Origin: Acanthamoeba lenticulata
Taxonomy: Eukaryota; Discosea; Longamoebia; Acanthamoebidae
Direction: 5' to 3'
Assembly (NCBI GenBank): GCA_002179805.1
Contig: NAVB01002154.1
Location: 1-21,077 of the forward strand
DNA: 21,077 bases
The notes under the pieces are model-generated. The model had not been told where the DNA came from, did not search any database, and was given only the letters and a program-made list of their open reading frames with translations. This document shows positions 10,001 to 18,633 of the stretch, piece after piece; within the stretch, counting starts at the first letter, position 1, and every line of letters begins with the position of its first letter. The position numbers and the translations under genes are program-made.

Positions 10001-12133
10001 TTTTCCTGATGTTGACCTGCTTGGCCTCTACAGGTGGTGTGTATAGAAAAAGAAACAAGCTCCTACAACGTATGCCCCTGGTGCTACAGCAACCCACCAC
10101 CGGAGCAGAACGTAGAGGGGACCTTCCCCTGCTTCACCTGTTCCGAGCGAACCTGTCCCTTGGCGAAGAAGGTGCAGTGTTTAAGCGAGCTGCTTTGGCC
10201 ATAGAGACAGAGTTCTCACGACAGGAACTCGCACAGGTCTCTGGTGATCCCGTGCGACCATGCCCTCGATGCAATATGCCCATGACCCTCCGCAAGAAGA
10301 AGGAGTCTACCGGCTACTTTCTTGGTGCGTAGTTCGCCTGCTTACCTGGTCGTTGTGATAGTATTTCTGCTCTCGTTTATTAACGAGGCGCATCCTCTCC
10401 AACAAACAAGGCTGCACTGGATTCCCCAAATGCAAGGCCATTTTTTCGATGCCGGAAGCTGAATCCATCACCGTGTCGGATCCATGCCCATCGTGCAGTA
10501 GGCCCAACGCAACCGTGCGCATGCTCGAGTTCCATTTCAATCGAAGCCAAGTGGCATTCTCGCTGCCCCTCGAAGTTCGTATTTGCCCGACCCGGAAGTC
10601 TGCTTTCTCAGTTCTGCGCGTGCAGCTCAACTTACATCCTCTTCCGCTTCTCTCCCTGGTTGCAGTACGTGACTTGTATTGCGGGGTGCAACGAGACCAT
10701 CAACGAGCGCTTGCGTCTTGCGTACAAGCCCTCCAATTCTCATGAACCCAGTCTGGCTTATCACTCACTCACGTGTAACACAGGAACATGGGCAACATCA
10801 GCGAGTTTTTGAGCCCGATCAGGGTCGATCCCAGCGCGCAAAACAGAGCAGCAGGTGTTAAGCGACCAGCAGCAACGGCGATCACTTCTTCCTACGACCG
10901 CCTCGCCTCGGGCCTGGCGACATCGACTGTTTCATCTCCTCCTGCCGGCAATCGATACGTGCAGAACGTGCGCAACGCCACCGCCCAGCGAGCTCCATTG
11001 CAGCACGGAGGAGAGGAGGCAGAGGAGGACGTCGAGTCGTTCACGACGGCCCCACGAAAGCGAACCAGGACAACTCAATACGACGTACGTCCACGCATCG
11101 TTGTTATTCCTCTTTCCTTGCGCAAATCACTCGGAGGTGCTGAATATATCGACTCACCCCCCCCCCCTCTCTCCAGTCCTGGGTCCAGCAGCAGACACCG
11201 CCACGAAGCTCGCCTCGGATGCCGCCAGCATCGGCTTCGGGTAAGCTCCTCTCTTTTGCTCTTGCTTGGCAGAGCTCCAGCGTTACGGATCTCGGGGATG
11301 GATTCTTACTGTCGTCTTGCAGCTGCGTTCGGCAACTCGGCCTTTGGTGGCGGTGGTGGAGATGAGGGCGGTGGCGAGTTGCCCTTGTGCGGCTGTCAGC
11401 AGCCCAGTGTTCTTCGTACATCGAGTGCGACGGCGAAGAACCCGGGCCGGCAGTTTTACACATGCGCGCGGCCACGCGAGGAGCAGTGCGGCCTCTTCAT
11501 CTGGGTTGACGAGTGGGACGGCAACCCCAACCCGGTCGTCAAGAAGAAGGGCGACTTTGGCGCGGGAGGCGGCGGCGGGGCCCGAGCGATGGGCGGCGCG
11601 CCGGCGGGCTCGACATGCTACAAGTGCGGCCAGCCGGGCCACTTTGCCAACAACTGCACGCAGAGCAGCGGTGGTTCCGGAGGCCGAGGAGGTGGCAGCT
11701 ATGGCGCAGCGGGAGGAGGCAACAACAACAACGCGTGCTACCAATGCGGCCAGCCGGGCCACTTTGCCAGCAGCTGTCCCCAGTCTGGCGGCGGCGGCGG
11801 CGGCCGAAGCTTTGGCGGCAACAAGCGAATGGGCCACGGGGCCACCAAGACACGCGTACGTTTTTAACGGCCCTGGTGGCAAGGGACAGCCCCCAAGCTT
11901 ACCGTGATACGTGTGTATTTTTGAACCTTTAGGGGCAGCAGCCGCCGCGAGCCAAGGCCGAGAAGGGGACGCGCAAGTGCGGCAACTGCGGGCTTCCCGG
12001 TACGTCCTGCAGAGCTCTCGTGGTCCCCAAACTGGCAGTATCTGACGCGAGAATACGTGTGCTCTCGGCGATGGTGTTGGGGCGCACACTCACAGGCCAC
12101 ACACGCCGTAACTGTCCTGAGCTGGAGGAGTGA
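7014..12133 (+). CDS. TOP3A: DNA topoisomerase III alpha (type IA), 22 exons, one apparent frameshift
   Basis: Relaxes and decatenates single-stranded DNA links; in eukaryotes it works with RecQ helicase and Rmi1 to dissolve double Holliday junctions. Exons: 7014-7100, 7165-7362, 7438-7616, 7697-7839, 7902-7968, 8033-8233, 8301-8382, 8452-8588, 8661-8836, 8908-9197, 9257-9388, 9481-9606, 9670-9780, 9865-9966, 10034-10324, 10411-10574, 10666-10721, 10784-11084, 11177-11240, 11323-11855, 11933-11999, 12096-12133. Toprim motifs are [14 protein letters not shown] and LDCDREGEN; the catalytic Tyr lies in [11 protein letters not shown] (codon 8488-8490). Other matches: [24 protein letters not shown] and [15 protein letters not shown]. 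The C-terminus holds a TOP3B-like Cys cluster, a TOP3A-like Cys4 ribbon (CPRCNMPM), a GRF zinc finger ([11 protein letters not shown] to CGLFIWVD) and three CCHC knuckles. Exon 15 changes frame near 10180, fitting one missing base. Confidence 0.95.
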
Positions 12134-12241
12134 GGCCGAGCAAGACCACATGACCACCCAGATGTTTCATTAAAGCGTCATCGTCAACTGTTAAACAACA
12201 AACGATCTTTTTCTGTGTGTGTGTGTGTAAGTGAACGGCGC
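12134..12241. other. Convergent 3' spacer with poly(A)-like signal and TG repeat
   Basis: The stops of TOP3A (plus) and the histone-fold gene (minus) are 108 bp apart. An ATTAAA at 12169-12174 could be the TOP3A poly(A) signal. A (TG)n tract occupies 12214-12228. The transcripts probably overlap or abut here. Confidence 0.5.
12214..12228 (+). repeat. (TG)n tract between convergent genes
   Basis: Seven and a half TG units just beyond the 3' ends of TOP3A and the histone-fold gene. Confidence 0.85.
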
Positions 12242-14441
12242 TCACGGCGCGTTCTGGCTGGCGGGTGCAGAAGAAGTTGATGATGATGAGGAAGCTGCAG
12301 GAGAAGTAGTGGAAGAGGAGGAATCTGGGCCAGCTGAGGCCGGCACGACAGAAGCCGCTGTGGCTGAAGAAGATGGTGGCGGCGGTGGTGTTTGTGTTGC
12401 TACTGCGGCTGCGGCGGACGCCCGCGATTCCACCGGCAGCGAGACTGGTGTTGCTGGTGTCGCTGCCGTTGGTCGTAGCGCCGGTGTTAGCGTTGGTGCC
12501 GATGCTGGTGCTGATGCTGCCGTTCCTGCTGGTGTCGGCGCTGGTCCTGCTTGCGTTGGGGCTAGTGCTGCTGGCGTTGCTCGTGGTGGTGGTGTTATTG
12601 GTGCAGCTACTGTTGGCGATGGCAGTGCTACTGGCGCTGTCGATGTTGATGGTGTAGAGGGACGCGCTGCCGCGGCTGTTGGAAGAGGAGCGGCCATAGG
12701 TGCGCCTGCTCTCGTAAGAGAGTGCGTAATTGGCGCGGGTGGCTGCGCAGCTAGACCAGGAGCAGCGGGACGAAAGGGAACTGACGCTAGAACTTGCGGT
12801 CTCGGCTGCGCCGGGCCCGCTCCAGCCATCGGCGGCAACAGGGTTGGCCCTCCAAGAACGGCTCGTCGCGGCGCGGCCGGAGCTGCACCAGCCATGGGCA
12901 GCGCTGAGGGCCCCGGCCGTACGGGAGGAGCACCAGCCGCTCGCGCGAGCGCGCCTGCGGGCGCCGGGCCAGCAGCCCTCCGTGCCGCCGGCATCGGCGG
13001 CGGCCCACCGGCCAGCACCGACGGGCGTCCGCCAGGCGCCGGCCTGCCCGCATGCCGCTGCGGTGGCGAGGGCGACGGCACTTGCGTAAAGTGTGGCGGC
13101 AGCTTCCCCGTGGGGAGTTGAATGGAGGGCGGCAGGCCGAGGGGACGAGCTGCAGAACCGGCAGCAGCAGTAGCAGCAACAGCAGCAACAGCGGTGCCGG
13201 CCGGGACTGCACGTGTGGCCGCCATGGGCGTGGCTGTCATGGGCGCAGGGCCGGCAGGCGCGCCGCGCGAAGGAACGTCCGCTGGCGACACGCCCGACTG
13301 CGGGAGTCGAGACGCGGCCGCCACGGGCGCTGCTGTCCGCGCCGCTGCTGTTGGGGGCACCGTTGCTGTCGTCGTCGTTGTCGCCGTCGCCGTCGATGGT
13401 GGTGGTGGCGGTGCCTGTCCTAAAGGTGTTGATGCCGATGTGGGCATGTGAGGACGGGTTGGCTGCCGGCCGACCGGCGGCGGGCCTCGTCCTCGTCTCG
13501 TTGGAGACCGCGCTGCTGCTGGCTTGGCTGGCGGTGTTGTGAGTGCGTGCTGGCCCTGGGCAGTCGCGGACGCGGCAGCCGGTTGCGCCAGTTCGATTGA
13601 CGTTCGCGCTGTGGCCGTGGTCGTGGTCGTTGGTGTCGTCGTTGTGGTTGGCATCGTGGGAAGCGGCGAGTGGGGCCGAGAGTCGGTCGTGAAGGACTCG
13701 CTCTCGCGCTTCGTCCCGGCGGGCTTGCTCTTGCTCTTGACCACGTCGATTTCCGGGCGCGGCGGCACCACCTCGAGCAAGAAGTCCAGGTTATCGACCT
13801 GCGCCACCGTCCGCGCTGCGCCCCACCGCCTCGGCCGAGGTGAGCTCAAAGAAGTGCAAAGTCTGGTCTGCTAAGAAGAAGAAGAAGAAGAGAAGCACGT
13901 TACCCACGTCGCGGTAGTACACCATCTTCCTCTGCTCGTGCTGGGTGTGCTCATAGGCCTTTTTGATCAGCATCTCGCACAACAGCTCCTGCGTGTGGAG
14001 GAAGCTGAGGAATGCGGATGCTGAGAGGAGGGAGACGGGGGACGCTGGTGGCGCACGTACGGTGGAGCGGCACACGAGGAGTGCAGCGTCGTTGCTGATG
14101 AGCTTCACGTCCGGGTCGGTCTTGAGGATGCGCTTTACGCGCGCCAGCGGCAGCGTGTTTAGGCAGTTCTTCTTGGCCTTGACGCGCTTGACCTTGCCGC
14201 TCCTCTTCCGCTTGGGCGCCTCCTCCCCAGCGTTGTTGGACGCGCTTTCGCCGCGTTTGCGCTTGTCTCCAACACGCTCCTTGCCTTTTTCACCTTCTTC
14301 CAGCTCGTCCTCCTCTTCTTCGTCTTCCCCATCTTCTTCCTCAGCATCGTGCTGCTTTGTGTACCTTTGTTGCGGTGTGATGCGAAACGCAGACACTACA
14401 CCTTCCTCCTCCACTACATCGTCGTCAGCCTGTGGCTCCAT
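12242..14441 (-). CDS. CHRAC1/POLE4 (Dpb3)-type histone-fold protein with long Pro/Ala/Thr-rich tail
   Basis: Likely a histone-fold subunit of DNA polymerase epsilon or of a CHRAC-type ISWI remodelling complex, acting in the nucleus with a POLE3-like partner. Exons: 14441-14061, 13988-13904, 13815-12242 (about 679 aa; phases agree). The N-terminus has an acidic run and a basic KRKRSGKVKRVKAKK stretch resembling a nuclear localisation signal. The fold begins LPLARVKRILKTDPDVKLIS, continues across the first intron into ELLCEMLIKKAYEHTQHEQR, and the second splice gives VYYRDVARTVAQVDNLDFLL, close to the CHRAC1/Dpb3 pattern. About 480 residues follow, dominated by Pro, Ala, Thr and Ser with no recognised domain. 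NF-YC is a more distant alternative, because the VYYRDVA segment fits CHRAC1/POLE4 better. Family members are usually 100-250 aa, so the tail is unusual. Confidence 0.8.
12260..13690 (-). repeat. Low-complexity Pro/Ala/Thr/Ser coding tract
   Basis: In the last exon of the histone-fold gene the DNA is very GC-rich with degenerate short repeats encoding PA, AP, TTT and PPP runs. It leaves long open frames on both strands, which I treat as by-products of composition. The encoded segment is predicted disordered on composition alone. Confidence 0.75.
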
Positions 14442-14523
14442 CGCCCTAATCTACAAAGCCGTTGCAAGTGGCGGGAAATGTTGTTTTTCTTGTTTTTCTT
14501 GACTAGCTCCGTAAACACGCAAG
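14442..14523. promoter_or_regulatory. Divergent promoter with E2F-like site
   Basis: An 82-bp spacer separates the start codons of the histone-fold gene (minus) and the EngB GTPase (plus). GGCGGGAAA at 14470-14478 reads TTTCCCGCC towards the histone-fold gene, matching the E2F/DP consensus TTTSSCGC. A T-rich run follows at about 14481-14501. Regulation by E2F is inferred from the motif and from the replication-type product next to it. Confidence 0.45.
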
Positions 14524-16533
14524 ATGAGGCCGGCAGGCAGATCATCACTCATCCCCTTTGCAGCAAGTCTTTCTGGGGCACCCAAGTCGTGGAGTGTTTT
14601 CTTCCGCACGCCATGTCGGGCAGCGGATCTCTTCCCTCTCCGCCCGCCATTCAATGGAGTACTGCCAATTTGGCGGCTGTCTTGCAGCCCCGCAACGCGT
14701 TTCATTTCTACATCCTTTGGCTCGGACAAGAAGGGCACAGGGCCAGAGCCAAATGAAGAATCGGGCAAGCTCAGCAAGCGAGCGCGCGCGCTGCTAGCTT
14801 GGGAGCGAGAGCAGTGGCACAAGCGCCAGGCGGCGAAGGACCCCAACACAAAAGAGTTGAGCAAGAACAAGATCTTCCGCATGACCCCGGTGGACTCCAA
14901 GGTAAGTTAACTTTGCCCGTCCTCGCCCATCAACTAGAGCGTGTTTTTTCATTCTTCTATGGCGCAGGTGCTTGACTATATCAACCGGCTCAAGCTCGGC
15001 CACAGAAGGGACGAACCGCTGCCGATCACCGACGGCAGACGCAAGGAGCAGCTGGCAAAGCTCAAAACAGAGGTCGACAAGGTATGTCCGGGCCTCACAA
15101 GGTCTTTGATTCTCCTAACCTCATCCCATTCTCCAGCTGTGGCACAAGAAAGTCACCTTCTTGGGAGGAGCCACATCGCGAGAGTCGTTCCTGCCTGAAG
15201 AGCTTCCCGAGATCGCCTTCATTGGTGCGTTCCACCAAGCTGGCGTGTGTGGCCCCTCTGCACGGATCTGACCTTAGAGTTTAAACTTGTTGCAGGGAGG
15301 TCCAATGTGGGCAAGTCGTCTCTCATCAACGCCCTCACGTCGCAAGGCAAGGTGAGGTAAGTGAGAAGCCTCAGGCCGTAGAGAGAGTCACAGCACGAGT
15401 CTCACCTCACGGCTTGTTGTGTGTCGCGCAGAGTGTCCGACACGCCAGGCGAGACACAACAGATCAACTGGTATCGAGTCGGCAAACACATCGCGCTGAT
15501 CGATCTGCCCGGGTACACCATTTCTTTATTTTATCTAAAAATCAATAAACAAAGGTAAATTGATTTTTAACTGCTCTAATTTATTGATTACACGCACAGA
15601 TACGGCTTTGCGTTTGCTTCGGAAGAGAAGGTGAAGACGTGGACTGAGCTGGTACCTCTTCGTGCCACGATTGGCCCCCCTTCCCTTTTGCCAACTCCCC
15701 AGAGGCAAGCGCTGACTTGCTCGGCCGTTAGATGTGTGAATTCTTGACGAGCCGGAGGAACCTGAAGCGGATCTGCGTGTTGGTCGACGCTCGGCACGGA
15801 TTAAAGCCTGCCGACCTCGACTTCATCGACATGCTGGAGAGGTGCTCTCCCCAACTGGCTGCTGTCTTCGCTCCCTTCCCTCGGTACTGATTGACATGTC
15901 GCGGATTGCTGCAGAGCCAAACGTAAGTACCAGATCGTGCTCACCAAGACAGACATGGTGACGCCACCTGACCTCGCCAGGCGATACCACCTCACCCAGC
16001 AGGTTCGCATTTTAACTTTCTTTTCGTTATTTTTCATACTTATTTTCTCGTACGGCTCGCAGGCACTGCAGCGACGCCCGCACGGACTGGAACGGATCAT
16101 GATGGTGAGCTCGTGGAATGCCACAGGCCTGAGTGCCCTGCGCGTCGAGCTCAAAAGCCTTATGGCCGGTGTGCGCGAGCCTGCGGTGGACCCCAATCGA
16201 CCGGCGAGCCAATTGCCCGACTACGAGGCCTACGAGCCCGAGACCAGCCCGCGACGCGAACGGCGGCCATCGGGTTCGCGGGGACGGCCGACCGCCGGCC
16301 GCACGGGCCAACGCGGCGCTCCCCGAGGCGCTTCGCGGGGACGGCCACCCGCCGACCGCACGGACCAACGTGGCGCTCCTCGAGGAGCCTCGCGAGGCCG
16401 ACCGCAGAGACAAGGAGAAGACGAGGAGCCCACTTCCTATGGTCGCACCGCGTCGACGCGGCCGAGCCGTGGTGGCGGAAGAGGGCGAGGAGGTGGTCGA
16501 ACGGGCCGCGGAGGTGGCAGAAGAGCCTCGTAG
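14524..16533 (+). CDS. engB: EngB (YihA)-family GTP-binding protein, probably organellar, with RG-rich tail
   Basis: GTPase of the TrmE-Era-EngA-EngB superfamily; bacterial EngB (YsxC) assists large ribosomal subunit assembly and the mitochondrial homologue is GTPBP8. Exons: 14524-14901, 14968-15081, 15137-15224, 15296-15356, 15432-15512, 15600-15651, 15732-15841, 15915-16002, 16063-16533 (480 aa; all phases agree). The first exon is rich in Arg and Ser with few acidic residues near its start, consistent with a mitochondrial presequence (inference). G1 is GRSNVGKSS, split by an intron after its first G base; the G2 region reads SDTPGETQ, where bacterial proteins usually have a basic residue after PG; G3 is DLPGYG; G4 is TKTD; a G5-like VSSWNATG follows. 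After the G domain about 125 residues form a polar RG/RGG-rich tail with a tandem repeat, which is not typical of the family. Confidence 0.9.
15513..15599 (+). other. AT-rich intron with competing inverted repeats
   Basis: This EngB intron is far more AT-rich than its neighbours. AAAAATCAAT at 15537-15546 is perfectly complementary to ATTGATTTTT at 15559-15568, and AATCAATAAA at 15540-15549 is also perfectly complementary to TTTATTGATT at 15580-15589. Two mutually exclusive hairpins are possible. The splice sites on either side keep the DLPGYG motif in frame. Confidence 0.7.
16282..16410 (+). repeat. 57-bp tandem repeat in the EngB tail
   Basis: Two near-identical 57-bp units start at 16282 and 16339, and a decayed third begins at about 16396. 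Each full unit encodes a 19-residue Arg/Gly/Pro-rich segment containing RGRP and QRGAPRGAS. Differences are mostly single bases. Confidence 0.85.
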
Positions 16534-16907
16534 CGATGATGGTGCATTGTCACGCCCGCAGCACCGCCATCACAAGAGAGCAGGAGCAGGTGCGGGGGAG
16601 GTCACCACCACCACCACAGGCAGTAGCGCATATCTCAGGCAAGCGGAGGAAAACACGACGCAATCACAACCTCGCACAACTGCCGGAAATTTTGGTGAGA
16701 GCTTTGGCCTTCTGGGAAGGGAAGGGAGGGGCTCACAATGTGTCGCCTGGTCCTGCTACTCGCTTTGATCAAACCCCACTAAAAACTACTCCGCTGTTGT
16801 GCTCAGCGACTTCACACCTCCATTTTCCTTTTATTCACCCTTCTTGCTCTCGCCAAGACCCCAATCCATCAAACCCACTGCCCCATACTACGCACACCAA
16901 CACAACG
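16534..16907 (+). other. Spacer between EngB and hydrolase genes
   Basis: These 374 bp hold no gene that I can support. Open frames that cross it from the EngB tail lack any family match and follow from GC bias. A CAC/ACC-rich stretch lies near 16600-16617. It presumably contains the EngB 3' UTR and the hydrolase promoter and 5' UTR. Confidence 0.5.
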
Positions 16908-18361
16908 ATGTTTGGCACTTCGTACGAGGAAAGCTATCACGGTTCGCTTCCGTCCTCTGGAACAAAGCACGGTTGTGGGTGCTTACTGGAGCGAGACGGA
17001 CAGGCTTGGGCGGCATGACGCCTGTGGAAGCGGACGTGCTAAACGCCTCCGTGGGCTACGAGCGCGGTTTGCCGTGTTCCGTCTACTACGAGCTCTATGG
17101 CACCGGACCTCAGAAAATCATCTTCATCATGGGTCCGCCTCCATTCTCTTCAAATCACCACCACGATCGCTTTTCGGGCCGGGGAAGTGTGTTAACCCCC
17201 GTCGTGGTCACTACTGCACAGGCTTCTGCATGCCCCGACAGGCGTGGGAGCCACAGGTAGCCCACTTTGCCGAGCAGCCGCAGTACCAAGTGTGCGTTTT
17301 TGATAACCGAGGACACGGCGACTCAGTCTCCTCCGTCCTCTACACCAGGTGCGCACCCCTGTTCCCCGCTCCCACGGATAGGTCTCCTCGAGCTCACCCA
17401 CGCCCCGCCGCTCGCTCTCATCGTCAGCACGTCGATGCTGGCGCGGGATACGCAAGAGCTGCTGGACCACCTCAAGTGGGACCGCGTCCACATCGTAGGC
17501 CTATCGATGGGCGGCATGATCGCGCAGGAGCTCGCGCTGCTGCTCGCGCCCAATCGAATCGCGTCCCTCACGCTGGCTGTGACGCACGCCGGCGGACGAT
17601 ACGCCGTTGCGCTGCCGATCTCGTCGGTGCCGGACATGCTGCGATGGGCCGCAGCGCGCACAAAGGAGGAGAAGGTGCGGGCGCTCCTTCCCTTCTGCTA
17701 CTCCAAGAAGTTCCTCCAGGTGCGTCCTTCGTCCCCTTCGCTCGCCTCCGCCACAGAGCCTCGCGTCGAGGCCGACCCGGACTGACGTCGTCATCATCAT
17801 CACCGTCCTCTGTAGAAATACGAGGACACCGTGTTCGAGTGGCACATGGAGACCTACCGACACGTGCACATGAGCTCCATCGTGGCACACATGTTTGCCG
17901 TGAGCGGCCACTACATCACCTACGAGCGCATGGAGACCCTCAAAGCCCGGCCCTTCCCCATCCTCGTCATGGTGGGCTCCGAAGACCGGGTACGTTTCAG
18001 AATGCTGCAGTCTGTCGATCGTCGGCCAGACCGGGGGCTCATGTACATGGTGTATGCTGTGCGAGCAGATGGTGCGAGTGCAGAACGCCAAGATGTTGCA
18101 CGACCTGCTCGACGCCAAGCTCGTGCGAATCGAGGAAAGCGGCCACATGCTCAACCTCGAGAGCCCCGAGAGGTTCGTGAAGCAGCTCTACCCCCCCCCC
18201 CCCCCGGGGCCTCTTGGCTTCAGGGCTGACCCACACCTCACCCGCTGATGACCGACAGGTTCAACGAGGAGCTGGAGCTGTTCATCACCGAGAGCGTGAA
18301 GAACCGGGAAGCGGCGCGTGCCGAGGGCACGGTGGGGCCGACGGTGCCGTCCATCCACTGA
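16908..18361 (+). CDS. Alpha/beta hydrolase fold protein
   Basis: Serine hydrolase of unknown substrate. Exons: 16908-16941, 17004-17132, 17222-17348, 17428-17719, 17816-17989, 18069-18172, 18259-18361 (320 aa; every phase agrees). Strand beta-3 and the oxyanion region read KIIFIMGGFCMPRQAW, so the common HG of this loop is GG. FDNRGHGDS follows. The nucleophile elbow is GLSMGG (Ser in exon 4), the acid is probably Asp in VGSEDR at the end of exon 5, and the catalytic His is in ESGHMLNLESPERF in exon 6. Length is usual for a single-domain hydrolase. No signal peptide is obvious. Homologues with this layout include esterases, haloperoxidase-like and epoxide-hydrolase-like enzymes; the sequence does not separate them. 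The last intron starts with AGGTTC, repeated at its 3' junction, and contains a C15 run. Confidence 0.9.
18191..18205 (+). repeat. Poly-C tract (C15) in hydrolase intron 6
   Basis: An uninterrupted run of 15 C lies inside the last intron of the hydrolase gene. The run length is a likely site of slippage or sequencing error but does not affect the spliced coding sequence. Confidence 0.8.
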
Positions 18362-18633
18362 AGCGTGAATGTTCGAGTGACCTGCGATGCGGTTGCTGAT
18401 GGCGTGCCCCTTTCCTCTCTCTCTCTCTCTCTCTCGCTCCGTCACCTTCTATCTCTCCAGGCCTGATGTAGAATAAGGCGGAAGAGGAGAGGAGGAGGAC
18501 CAAAACGAGCTCCCAAGAAGGAGAACGACGACAAGAGGAGGAGCCACGTCACCAAATATATTTATTTTCTTTCTATTTCCCATTTGTGCTCCATTTTCTT
18601 CCTATTTCATTTCCAATTTTAAGAAAGAGAGAG
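18362..18633 (+). other. Spacer upstream of the penta-EF-hand gene
   Basis: No gene is seen in these 272 bp. They contain a (CT)n tract at 18415-18435, a purine-rich stretch at about 18476-18500 and 18518-18542, and an AT/pyrimidine-rich segment just before the ATG at 18634. They presumably serve as the hydrolase 3' UTR and the promoter of the next gene. Confidence 0.5.
18415..18435 (+). repeat. (CT)n microsatellite
   Basis: Ten and a half CT units in the spacer between the hydrolase and the penta-EF-hand gene. Confidence 0.85.

Noticed and set aside
10174..10187. A 14-bp intron that would repair the TOP3A frame
   Set aside because: Far too short to be spliced by the spliceosome; a missing base is the simpler explanation.
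11283..12089. Minus-strand open frame of about 268 codons opposite the TOP3A GRF and CCHC exons
   Set aside because: The plus strand encodes clear zinc fingers; the antisense frame is Ala/Arg-rich and has no family match.
12214..12228. TG and other dinucleotide tracts as CRISPR or telomere-like arrays
   Set aside because: They are simple microsatellites with no spacer structure.
12231..13121. Long plus-strand open frame (about 296 codons, Gly/Ala/Val-rich) opposite the histone-fold gene tail
   Set aside because: It mirrors a GC-rich low-complexity Pro/Ala exon; no domain, and the minus-strand gene is supported by fold and splice phases.
16113..17018. Open frames linking the EngB tail to the hydrolase start
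   Set aside because: Arg/Pro-rich composition artefacts; the upstream part overlaps the RGG tail in another frame, with no domain.
16912..18180. Plus-strand open frame of about 422 codons across the hydrolase gene
   Set aside because: It runs through introns in the wrong frame; the spliced hydrolase with catalytic motifs explains the region.
18191..18258. Reading the hydrolase C-terminus through the poly-C run instead of splicing
   Set aside because: The unspliced frame gives a proline run and no sensible end; splicing at 18173-18258 yields an in-frame C-terminus with a stop.
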